A stretch of 64,000 nucleotides of DNA from Pedobacter sp. SYSU D00535 (GTDB lineage Bacteria > Bacteroidota > Bacteroidia > Sphingobacteriales > Sphingobacteriaceae), in NCBI RefSeq assembly GCF_017355855.1, contig NZ_JAFEWD010000003.1:519913-583912 (forward strand), given 5' to 3'. Shown here one piece after another: positions 1 through 7,952 of this stretch. The notes beneath the pieces are model-generated. The model was not told the DNA's origin. It did no database searches and saw only the letters and a list, made by a program, of their open reading frames with translations. Every line of letters begins with the position of its first letter. Position 1 is the stretch's first letter. Position numbers and translations under genes: made by a program.

Positions 1-816
1 GATCAAAATCTCGAGAATATTTGGATGTTACCCTATGATAAAAACTTTTCTCCTCGCAATCCATTCATTAATCTGTTCGCATCCGGCCTAACAACATATT
101 TGCTAAAACCCTCGACACTTGCTATCAGCAACTGGAATAATCAAGTTCGTGCAGACAATACGCCGGGAGATTGGAGAGCAGTTGGATCCGAAGGTAGGGG
201 AGCATCTTACAGGGTTAATCCGAACGGAGATACTGTTGTTTACAAATTTGTAAGTAACTACAATTCATCTCTCCCATTTGAAACTACCGGCAAATTCATC
301 ATGTATAGAGCATCTAAATTACATTTGAGGTTCTCCGAAGCTGCCAATCGCAACGGGAGAACCAAGCTTGCTCATGCGCTTGTAAACAGCGGGATAAACT
401 ACCATTTTGATGATAATCCCAGCGGAGGAAATAATAGGAATGTGAGTAACACGCAGCAAACTTTTGACGTTCCTCCTTATGATTTTGATGCCCGTAATGG
501 AAACTTCCCTGTTTTCCGTAATACATGGTACCGAAACACTGGAATTAGAGGCCGGGTAAATTTAACTCGTAGAGATGCAGCTCTGGAAACAAATATGTTA
601 GGAATGGAAGACGCTATTATCGATGAAGCTGCACTTGAACTTGCTTTTGAAGGTAATCGGTGGGATGATTTGCTTAGGATTTCTCTCCGGAGAGGAGACA
701 TGTCTTTTCTAGCCAATAAAGTGCAAGAAAAGTTTATTAAGGCAGGCAGAGTTTCAGAAGGTGCGGCTGTAAGGGCTCGTATTCTTGCTAATCCTTACTT
801 GCCGTTTAAATGGTAA
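1..816 (+). CDS. SusD/RagB family outer-membrane glycan-binding lipoprotein, C-terminal part (5' truncated by window edge)
   Basis: The frame is open from base 1 with no stop before the ATG at 25, so the gene enters from outside the window and only about the last 271 residues are present. The tail has the usual SusD C-terminal look: an alpha-helical stretch with EGNRWDDLLRI (where family members have a W/F-D-L-x-R core) and the final NPYLPFKW motif. SusD proteins sit on the cell surface, cap a SusC TonB-dependent channel and bind oligosaccharides. The susC partner should lie just upstream, outside the window. Because the following genes are pectin enzymes, the likely ligands are homogalacturonan or rhamnogalacturonan oligosaccharides (inference). 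The N-terminal lipobox and TPR region are not visible. Confidence 0.9.
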   Translation, partial: DQNLENIWMLPYDKNFSPRNPFINLFASGLTTYLLKPSTLAISNWNNQVRADNTPGDWRAVGSEGRGASYRVNPNGDTVVYKFVSNYNSSLPFETTGKFIMYRASKLHLRFSEAANRNGRTKLAHALVNSGINYHFDDNPSGGNNRNVSNTQQTFDVPPYDFDARNGNFPVFRNTWYRNTGIRGRVNLTRRDAALETNMLGMEDAIIDEAALELAFEGNRWDDLLRISLRRGDMSFLANKVQEKFIKAGRVSEGAAVRARILANPYLPFKW

Positions 817-827
817 AGGTATTATTA

Positions 828-866
828 TTATTGTAGGAGCTATCGTTTAGATTGCTCCTACAATAA
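828..866 (+). terminator. Perfect 13-bp hairpin downstream of susD
   Basis: TTATTGTAGGAGC (828-840) is exactly complementary to GCTCCTACAATAA (854-866) with a 13-nt loop. It lies 11 bases after the susD stop. There is no long T tract after it, so it may be a partial terminator or an mRNA-end stabiliser that keeps susCD transcript above that of the downstream enzyme genes (inference). Confidence 0.55.
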
Positions 867-963
867 CCTTATCTCAGACCTATAGCCTTTCATTTCCTAG
901 AAACCTGGACGCTTCGCGCGAGAGTTAAGCGCATTTCGGAGTCACCACTCGAGAAAGTATGAT

Positions 964-2025
964 ATGAAACGTGTTCTTCAACTAGCCTTTATAATTCTCG
1001 CTATCAACCTGCTGGCTTGCAAGAAGCAGGAGCGGACTATTCAGTCAGGAACGGACATTATCCGATACCATGTGGAGCATGGCTCAATCACCACTATTAA
1101 GGAAGACGAAAGAATTGTAGAAGTGAAAATTAACGACTTTGTCAGCCGAAAAGCATTAGCTCCGATATTTCAGCTTTCTCCGGGAGCTATAGCAACAGTG
1201 GACGGAGTCGTTCAGAGAAGTAGTGTTAGCAAACTTGATCTGACAAAGCCCGTGAAGTATGTTATCACTGCCGAGGATGGGAAACAAGCTGAGTGGATAG
1301 TTGTCTTGAAATCCAACTCCTTCGAAATTGGATTGGGTAACGAAACGACAGAAGAGAATAGACTAGAACGAGCCTATGATTGGTACATCCCGCAGGAATA
1401 TACCGGAGAGCTATCAAAGTTTAATAGTGGTCCAGTAGTTGTTAAAATGGCCGCCTATTGGAGCAATGTCTTACATCTTGTTGATTTCGAAGAAATGAGA
1501 GCCTGGATTGATGCTTATAAGGAAAACTTAAAACCTTCGGTGCCGGCGTCCCTTCCTTTTTTTACAAGCGATCTAGGCTATTATTTAAGACATATTAGCG
1601 TGGCTCACGAGTATGTATCGATCTTAAACAATATCGATCGTCTAAAGGACTTCGTGGACGCCGGATATATCTCGATCCTACTAGTCGATATGCAGAAAAT
1701 TCCCTTTAATATTTATCCGGAGCAAAGAACCGGGAAAATTTATAAAGGGCGCGATAACACGACCGATTCACGATACGTCATCGTTAAGGGATATAAAGTG
1801 GTCGACGGAATATTGTGGTTCGAGGTCTACGATCCCTATTCAAATGGTGAAAGATATAAAGACGGAACATTGAAAGGCAAAAACCGCTATTACTCCGCGA
1901 AATCGTTAAGCGATGCTACAGTTGATCATTGGCCCTATTGCATTGTCGTGGCCCCCAAACCCTTCCCCGTGGAAGGTGTTAACGGCCTCAATCCCCACTT
2001 TATTCGGCAACAGGCAGGAAATTAG
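964..2025 (+). CDS. Surface lipoprotein with degenerate C39/papain-like domain, in the slot after susD
   Basis: A 353-residue protein with a signal peptide ending in lipobox LLAC (Cys19), so it is a predicted lipoprotein. Residues about 30-118 form a beta-rich domain with the pattern of Bacteroidota surface domains of the DUF5018 kind (repeated hydrophobic strands, then ITAEDGKQAEW). Residues about 138-345 resemble a C39-type papain-fold peptidase. The helix that normally starts CGP reads NSGPVVVKMAAYW (Ser155 in the Cys position), the usual G-H-F/Y-V-V-V-x-G-Y strand reads SRYVIVKGY (no His), and YDPYSNG matches the late D-P-Y motif. Both catalytic residues seem lost, so a binding rather than proteolytic role is likely. 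Position directly after susD suggests a surface glycan-binding protein. The fold assignment is inference from pattern; the lipoprotein call is firm. Confidence 0.6.
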   Translation: MKRVLQLAFIILAINLLACKKQERTIQSGTDIIRYHVEHGSITTIKEDERIVEVKINDFVSRKALAPIFQLSPGAIATVDGVVQRSSVSKLDLTKPVKYVITAEDGKQAEWIVVLKSNSFEIGLGNETTEENRLERAYDWYIPQEYTGELSKFNSGPVVVKMAAYWSNVLHLVDFEEMRAWIDAYKENLKPSVPASLPFFTSDLGYYLRHISVAHEYVSILNNIDRLKDFVDAGYISILLVDMQKIPFNIYPEQRTGKIYKGRDNTTDSRYVIVKGYKVVDGILWFEVYDPYSNGERYKDGTLKGKNRYYSAKSLSDATVDHWPYCIVVAPKPFPVEGVNGLNPHFIRQQAGN

Positions 2026-2250
2026 AACGCCCCCCGTAACACAAATGTTGCACCCTTCCTCCCTTCCAAACAGGATACCTCAGGACACAAACAATCCCTA
2101 TACTTTATACTTTAGTAGCTCCCGAACTGGCCAATAAAAACACACAAAAAGGGAGATATACAAATATCAGTAGCCGAAAGGTAGGGGTGATCTTATCCTG
2201 AGGTGACATGGTATTAGAACTAACGAAACTAAGGGAAAAAAGCATTTCAA

Positions 2251-3636
2251 ATGATCATCTCTATCCAAAAACCTACAAGAAAGGCAATGAGAGCACTGTT
2301 CTCTTGCGGAATAATGATTGCTGCAGCAGCACCCCTCTCTGCTCAGTATGTCACACAGAAAGGAAATGATTCAACTACTCCGCTGCATCTTTTAAAACCC
2401 GATTATCCTACTCCCTATGGAGAGACAAAGCCGGCCGATATTAAAGTCGTGCTTGACCGGGTATACAACTATCTCGATGCGACCACTTATGCGCAGCTGA
2501 TAGACAAAGATTCAAAAGCGGAGATAAGCAATCTTAAAAAGGTAAATTCAAACACGATCTTAAAACCTGGTGACTTCCGGCTGCTGAGCTACGAATGGGG
2601 AGTTACCTACACGGGCATGCTGGAAGCCGGAGCCGCAACAGGAGATAAAAAGTATACCGACTATGCAGTAAAACGAGTAAACTTCATCGCAGATGCTGTA
2701 TCCGCATTCAAGAGCTATCTAAAATCCAACCCTGGTGCAACAACTCCGGTCCGTTCTGTTTTAGATCCTCATGCCCTGGATGATGCAGGTTCTCTCTGTG
2801 CTTCGTTTATCAAGACAGCCAGGACAGGACAAGTCAAAGGCGATATTCGCCCCGTGATCGACAACTTCGTTAACTACATTATGACGAAAGAGTTCCGTCT
2901 GAAGGATGGAACCCTCGCCCGCAACCGGCCGCAGCCGAACACACTGTGGTTAGATGATTTGTACATGAGTTTGCCTGCACTCGCTCAAATGGGTGTACTT
3001 ACCGGCGATAAGAAGTATTTCGACGAGGCGGTGAAGCAGTATCAGCTGTTTACTAAGAGAATGTTCAATGAGGAGAGGGGCTTGTATATGCACGGCTGGG
3101 TACAGGACATGAATCCGCACCCGCAGTTTCATTGGGCTCGTGCAAATGGCTGGGCAATCATGACCAAGATTGAGCTTTTGGATGCTTTGCCGGAAAATCA
3201 TCCGGGTAGAGCGGAGATCCTGAATTATCTTAGAAAACACGCGGCAGGACTAGCTGCCCGTCAGCATGGAACCGGCTTTTGGCACCAATTGCTGGATCGG
3301 AATGATTCCTACCTCGAAACTTCTGCTACTGCAATTTATGCGTATTGTATTGCCCGCGCTGTAAACAAAGGCTGGTTAGATGCGAAGGCATATGGTCCCA
3401 TGGCTTTACTAGCCTGGAATGCGGTGGCTACCAAGGTGAATGCAAAAGGCCAGGTGGAAGGTACTTGTGTTGGAACCGGAATGGGCTTCGATCCAGCCTT
3501 CTACTACTACCGGCCGGTGAACAATTATGCTGCTCATGGTTACGGTCCGGTGTTACTGGCTGGCGCGGAAGTGTATCGCCTGTTACAGCAGCATCCGTTC
3601 GAAATTAACGACAGCTCGGTGCAGATGATTAAATAA
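2251..3636 (+). CDS. GH105 unsaturated rhamnogalacturonyl/glucuronyl hydrolase
   Basis: A 461-residue exported protein with an (alpha/alpha)6 barrel pattern. It removes the delta-4,5-unsaturated galacturonic acid left at the non-reducing end by pectin and rhamnogalacturonan lyases, using hydration of the double bond. Seen: NTLWLDDLYMSLPALAQMG, which contains the D-D-L-Y-M segment holding the family's catalytic Asp; the ARANGWAIM motif; and GTGFWHQLLDRNDSYLETSATA near the C-terminus. The annotated ATG at 2251 gives a long n-region; an in-frame ATG at 2287 gives a more typical signal peptide (MRALFSCGIMIAAAAPLSAQ) and may be the real start. It is the first enzyme of block 1 and would act on products of the PL11 and PL1 lyases further along. 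Confidence 0.88.
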   Translation: MIISIQKPTRKAMRALFSCGIMIAAAAPLSAQYVTQKGNDSTTPLHLLKPDYPTPYGETKPADIKVVLDRVYNYLDATTYAQLIDKDSKAEISNLKKVNSNTILKPGDFRLLSYEWGVTYTGMLEAGAATGDKKYTDYAVKRVNFIADAVSAFKSYLKSNPGATTPVRSVLDPHALDDAGSLCASFIKTARTGQVKGDIRPVIDNFVNYIMTKEFRLKDGTLARNRPQPNTLWLDDLYMSLPALAQMGVLTGDKKYFDEAVKQYQLFTKRMFNEERGLYMHGWVQDMNPHPQFHWARANGWAIMTKIELLDALPENHPGRAEILNYLRKHAAGLAARQHGTGFWHQLLDRNDSYLETSATAIYAYCIARAVNKGWLDAKAYGPMALLAWNAVATKVNAKGQVEGTCVGTGMGFDPAFYYYRPVNNYAAHGYGPVLLAGAEVYRLLQQHPFEINDSSVQMIK

Positions 3637-3687
3637 TTGCAGGGGCAGAAATTTAGCTACTAACAGATATTAAGATTCCTTTACAGA

Positions 3688-4992
3688 ATGATATTCAAGG
3701 GCCTCGCCATACCAGCTATCGTTGCAATCCTTTTCAGTCCGGCACTTGCTCAGGAGCTACCGAAGACGTCTTGCAGGTTTGATTTCGGATCCGCTGATAC
3801 AAAAATAGGCTACATCCCCATCACCGCCGAAACTTTTTATTCAAAGGATAAAGGATACGGTTTCCTTCCCGGGGCTTCCATTCAATCCGTAGACAGGGGC
3901 GGAGATGTATTAAAAGGAGACTTTATTACCAGCGACCAGCCATTTTATTTCACAGTTGATCTTCCTGAAGGAGATTATGATGTAAAAGTCATTCTTGGGG
4001 ATAAAAAGGGAACCTCCGAGCAAACAGTAAGGGCAGAGTGCCGGAGGATGATGGTGTATAAGGAAGTGACAAAAAGCGGTCAACAAATCGAGAAGAACTT
4101 CACGGTTCACATCCGCACGCCTCAGATAGCAGGCACCGGTCAGTCGGTTAAACTAAAGCCAAGGGAGCTTGCCTACTTCCATTGGGATAACCAACTTACG
4201 CTCGAGTTTAACGGTATGAATCCGAAGGTGGCGGCTGTTGAGATTAAAAGGGCTGACAAGCCGATCAGACTTTTTCTTGCCGGCAACTCCACTGTAGTGG
4301 ATCAGGCCTCTGAGCCGTTTGCAGCATGGGGACAAATGATGCCTGCTTTTTTTGAGCCGGGTAAGATTTCCGTAGCCAACTATGCTGAGTCGGGTGAGAC
4401 CCTGAGCAATTTCAAGGGGGCAAGACGTCTGGAGAAGATTTTGAGCCAAATGCGGAAAGGAGATTACCTGTTTATTGAATTTGGGCATAACGATCAAAAG
4501 CAAAAAGGAGAGGGGATTGGCGCCTTTACCAGCTATAAAAGAGACCTGAAATACTATATCGCGGAAGCGCGTAAAAAAGGGGGGATTCCGGTTATCGTAA
4601 CCTCCATCCAGCGAAGGAACTTTAACGAAAACGGGACTATCAATGAAACGCTAGGTGACTATCCGGAGGCTTGCAGACAAACAGCCAGGGAAGAAAATGT
4701 GCCGCTGATCGATTTGAATAAGATGACTAAAGTGCTATACGAGGCTTGGGGGCCAAAAGAGTCGGAAACCGCTTTTGCTCACAATCCTCAGATAGACAAT
4801 ACGCACCCTAACCCGTTCGGTGCGTACCAGATGGCCAAATGCGTGATCAAGGGTATCCAGGAAAGCAAGCTGGACATCGCCAGATACATTGTAAATTTTG
4901 ATGGTTTTGATCCGGCGAAGCCGGAGAGAATTTCTGCTTTTTACTGGCCTTTAAGTCCGTCAAAATCGACGATTAAGCCAGATGGTAATTAA
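3688..4992 (+). CDS. CE12 rhamnogalacturonan acetylesterase with N-terminal beta-sandwich domain
   Basis: A 434-residue secreted SGNH esterase that removes acetyl groups from galacturonic acid in rhamnogalacturonan-I. The signal peptide ends near ALAQ (residue 21). Residues about 27-190 form a beta-rich, galactose-binding-like domain (FDFGSADTKIGY; VDLPEGDYDVKVILGD). The catalytic domain follows with block I LFLAGNSTVVDQ (nucleophile Ser), block III EFGHNDQK, and block V DNTHPNPFGA (Asp and His). The two other CE12 proteins in this locus lack the accessory domain, so this one probably handles longer or cell-wall-attached polymer. It follows the GH105 by 51 bases in the same orientation. Confidence 0.9.
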   Translation: MIFKGLAIPAIVAILFSPALAQELPKTSCRFDFGSADTKIGYIPITAETFYSKDKGYGFLPGASIQSVDRGGDVLKGDFITSDQPFYFTVDLPEGDYDVKVILGDKKGTSEQTVRAECRRMMVYKEVTKSGQQIEKNFTVHIRTPQIAGTGQSVKLKPRELAYFHWDNQLTLEFNGMNPKVAAVEIKRADKPIRLFLAGNSTVVDQASEPFAAWGQMMPAFFEPGKISVANYAESGETLSNFKGARRLEKILSQMRKGDYLFIEFGHNDQKQKGEGIGAFTSYKRDLKYYIAEARKKGGIPVIVTSIQRRNFNENGTINETLGDYPEACRQTAREENVPLIDLNKMTKVLYEAWGPKESETAFAHNPQIDNTHPNPFGAYQMAKCVIKGIQESKLDIARYIVNFDGFDPAKPERISAFYWPLSPSKSTIKPDGN

Positions 4993-5058
4993 CACAAATG
5001 ACGCTTGGCCTTGAAAGCACCTTATTTGAATAGCTGGGCCGGTTTCTAAACTCGAAAA

Positions 5059-6585
5059 ATGAAGAAGATCGCATACTTATTTTTTGTACTTGTAACAGCT
5101 TCTCAAGCTTTATTTGCTGCGGTTAATTTCAATGTGAAGGATTTTGGAGCGAAGGGTAACGGCGAAACTCTGGACACCGAGGCGATAAACAAAGCGATTG
5201 AGGCAGCTGCAAAGCAGGGAGGCGGAACGGTATACTTTCCGGCGGGTACGTATCTCAGCTACTCCATCAGGTTAAAGAGCAATATCTCTTTGTATATCGA
5301 CCAGGGGGCGACAATTTTAGCAGCGACTCCAACGGGAGATGTGGGCTATGATGCTCCCGAGACCGGTGCGGGAAACAAGTTTCAGGACTTTGGCCACAGT
5401 CATTGGCATAACAGCTTGATCTGGGGGGAGAATCTCGAGAACATATCAATTCTGGGTCCGGGTACCATTTTTGGGAAGGGCCTTACAAGAGAAGGGCCGC
5501 ACCGTGCTCCCATCGGCAATAAGGCAATAGCTTTAAAACTTTGCAAAAACGTCATCCTGAAAGATTTTACCATTCTCTACGGAGGGCATTTCGGGATTCT
5601 GGCTACCGGCGTCGATAATTTCACGATCGATAATCTGAAGATGGACACCAATCGCGATGGGATGGATATCGACTGTTGCCGCAATGTGCGGATATCCAAT
5701 TGCACGATTAATTCGCCCTGGGACGATGCTATTTGTTTGAAAAGCTCTTATGCCCTTGGCTACGCACGCGCAACTGAAAATGTAACAATCACCAATTGCC
5801 AGGTGACCGGCTATGACAGAGGAACCTTTATTAACGGCACTTATCAAAGAAATGAGGCTAAATTAGTTCCCGATAAGGAAGGGCCTACCGGACGTATTAA
5901 ATTCGGAACCGAATCGAACGGAGGCTTTAAAAATATCACGATCTCCAACTGTGTCTTTGAGTTTTGCCGGGGACTGGCTTTAGAGACAGTAGACGGAGGT
6001 TTGCTGGAAGATATCACCATCACAAACATCACCATGCGGGACATTGTCAATTCCCCCATCTTTTTGCGCCTTGGCGGCAGAATGAGAGGGCCGGAAGGGG
6101 TTCCTGTTGGGAAACTTCGCCGCGTAATAATCAGCAACCTGATGGTCTACAATGCCGACTCTCATTTTTCCTCACTCATCAGCGGCATACCCGGTCATGA
6201 TATCGAGGATGTAAAACTTAATAATATTCGCATCTATTACCGTCCGATAGACTCGGCAGAATCCAAGATCCAAAAGATAGTTCCTGAACATGAAAAAGCT
6301 TATCCGGAGCCGGAGAAATTTGGAGTTCTGCCTGCATACGGGTTTTTTATCCGCCATGCGAGAAATTTTGAAATGAATAACGTGGAGGTAAGCTTTCTGG
6401 GCAAGGAAACGCGTCCCGCTTTCATTCTTGACGACGTAAAAAATATTGAGATGCGTAATGTAGAGGCGCAGAAAGCACCGGGAGCTCCACTGTTTCAGCT
6501 AAAAAACGTGGAGAACTTTAGCATTTCGGATAGCAAGTCGACGAAGGATAGAGCATTGAAAACTGTCAAAGAAAAGAGTTTTTAA
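5059..6585 (+). CDS. GH28-family polygalacturonase or rhamnogalacturonan hydrolase
   Basis: A 508-residue right-handed beta-helix enzyme with signal peptide MKKIAYLFFVLVTASQALFAA. The N-terminal VKDFGAKGNGETLDTEAINKAI segment and the catalytic stretch NRDGMDIDCC...SPWDDAICLKSS (paired Asp residues) place it in GH28. The classical GHG and RIK motifs are altered: the segments read FGTESNGG and LALETVDG. This suggests it belongs to a divergent GH28 subgroup and may cut rhamnogalacturonan or exo-act on modified galacturonan rather than plain polygalacturonate (inference). It precedes the oligogalacturonate lyase gene by 54 bases. Confidence 0.85.
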   Translation: MKKIAYLFFVLVTASQALFAAVNFNVKDFGAKGNGETLDTEAINKAIEAAAKQGGGTVYFPAGTYLSYSIRLKSNISLYIDQGATILAATPTGDVGYDAPETGAGNKFQDFGHSHWHNSLIWGENLENISILGPGTIFGKGLTREGPHRAPIGNKAIALKLCKNVILKDFTILYGGHFGILATGVDNFTIDNLKMDTNRDGMDIDCCRNVRISNCTINSPWDDAICLKSSYALGYARATENVTITNCQVTGYDRGTFINGTYQRNEAKLVPDKEGPTGRIKFGTESNGGFKNITISNCVFEFCRGLALETVDGGLLEDITITNITMRDIVNSPIFLRLGGRMRGPEGVPVGKLRRVIISNLMVYNADSHFSSLISGIPGHDIEDVKLNNIRIYYRPIDSAESKIQKIVPEHEKAYPEPEKFGVLPAYGFFIRHARNFEMNNVEVSFLGKETRPAFILDDVKNIEMRNVEAQKAPGAPLFQLKNVENFSISDSKSTKDRALKTVKEKSF

Positions 6586-6639
6586 ATAGGCTGTTACGGT
6601 CATCCTCGGGTGTAGTAGCTAATAATCATAAAGCCAGTT

Positions 6640-7854
6640 ATGGAATTAAAAGGGATTTTTTTATCGGCACTCATAGCAATACTACCAGTCATCCTTCGGG
6701 GCCAGCCTGTTATAGAAACAGGCTCACAGAAGCCCATGCCGCGTGAGTGGATTGATAAAGATACGGGGCATAAAATTGTTCGGCTTTCAAACATCGAGGG
6801 AAGCAACGCCAGCTTTTATTTTCACAATAATCCCTTTATCGGGAATAGGATGATCTTTTACAATACGATGGATAGTATCAGGCGCCAGCTGTACACCGTC
6901 GATCTGAAGACGCTGAAAACAGAGCGGCTCACCAATCATTCATCGCGGATAGGAGCGGAAATCGTTGATGCAAAGAGGGGAGAGGTGTATTACCAGGCAG
7001 GCGATAGCGTGTTTGCCACCAATAGCAAGAGCAAAAAAACGCGGCTGGTATTTGTCTTTCCTCCGGATTTCAAGGCTACAGTATCCACTTTAAACTCAGA
7101 TGGTACTATCCTGGCAGGGCGGTACAGTGATGGTACCCGTGAGCGGGAAATACTGCAGCAGTACCCCGAAAAAAGTCAGTTTTTCAATCGCATATATGAG
7201 GCGAAAATCCCGAACACCTTGTTCACCGTCAATACCCAAACGGGGGAACTGAAAAGGATCCACCAGGAGAACACCTGGCTGGGGCACGTTCAGTTTTCAC
7301 CTGCAGATCCGAACCTGCTGATGTTCTGTCAGGAAGGCCCCTGGCACAAAGTCGATAGAATCTGGACGATCAATCTGGCTAGCGGAGAGGTGAAGAAAAG
7401 ACACACCCGTACGATGGACCAGGAGATTGCTGGCCATGAATTTTTTTCGCCCGATGGAAAGGTGATCTGGTTCGACCACCAAATGCCCAAAAGCGTGAAT
7501 TTCTATTTAACCGGTGTAGATGTCAATACGGGTGAGGTGAAAAAGTATTCGCTCACCAGGAACGAGTGGTCAATACATTTCAATATTTCTCATGATCAGC
7601 AGTTATTTGCCGGGGATGGAGGGGATCCGGGACAGGTAGCCAAAGCGGAGGATGGCAGGTGGATTTATTTGTTCCGGCCAAAAGGAGAGAAGTTGGAGTC
7701 GGAGAAACTGGTGAACATGAAAGCGCATGGTTTTAAGTTGGAGCCTAACGTTCATTTTTCGCCCGATGATAAGTGGGTGATCTTTCGAGCTAATTTTGAA
7801 GGAAAGAGCCAGGTATATGCGGTGGAGATAGCAAAAAGTACGGGGCGGAATTAA
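6640..7854 (+). CDS. PL22 oligogalacturonate lyase
   Basis: A 404-residue seven-bladed beta-propeller of the TolB-like type. It cleaves short, mostly di- and tri-, galacturonides by beta-elimination to a 4,5-unsaturated monomer product. Strong family signatures are visible: REWIDKDTGHKIVRLS near the mature N-terminus, ASFYFHNNPF, RQLYTVDLKTLKTERLT, GHVQFSPADPNLLMFCQEG and WHKVDRIWTI, with conserved His residues that coordinate the metal. Many PL22 enzymes are cytoplasmic; this copy has an apparent signal peptide (MELKGIFLSALIAILPVILRG), so action in the periplasm is likely. It works after the PL1 lyase and the GH28 enzymes. Confidence 0.9.
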   Translation: MELKGIFLSALIAILPVILRGQPVIETGSQKPMPREWIDKDTGHKIVRLSNIEGSNASFYFHNNPFIGNRMIFYNTMDSIRRQLYTVDLKTLKTERLTNHSSRIGAEIVDAKRGEVYYQAGDSVFATNSKSKKTRLVFVFPPDFKATVSTLNSDGTILAGRYSDGTREREILQQYPEKSQFFNRIYEAKIPNTLFTVNTQTGELKRIHQENTWLGHVQFSPADPNLLMFCQEGPWHKVDRIWTINLASGEVKKRHTRTMDQEIAGHEFFSPDGKVIWFDHQMPKSVNFYLTGVDVNTGEVKKYSLTRNEWSIHFNISHDQQLFAGDGGDPGQVAKAEDGRWIYLFRPKGEKLESEKLVNMKAHGFKLEPNVHFSPDDKWVIFRANFEGKSQVYAVEIAKSTGRN

Positions 7855-7952
7855 GGGGGTGTTGTACCACAAGATCCTTTCGCAGGTTAAGAATGATTTA
7901 AATAGCTGGCAATACCGAGCCTAAGTGTGGAATTATTTTTCTCTAGAATAAA

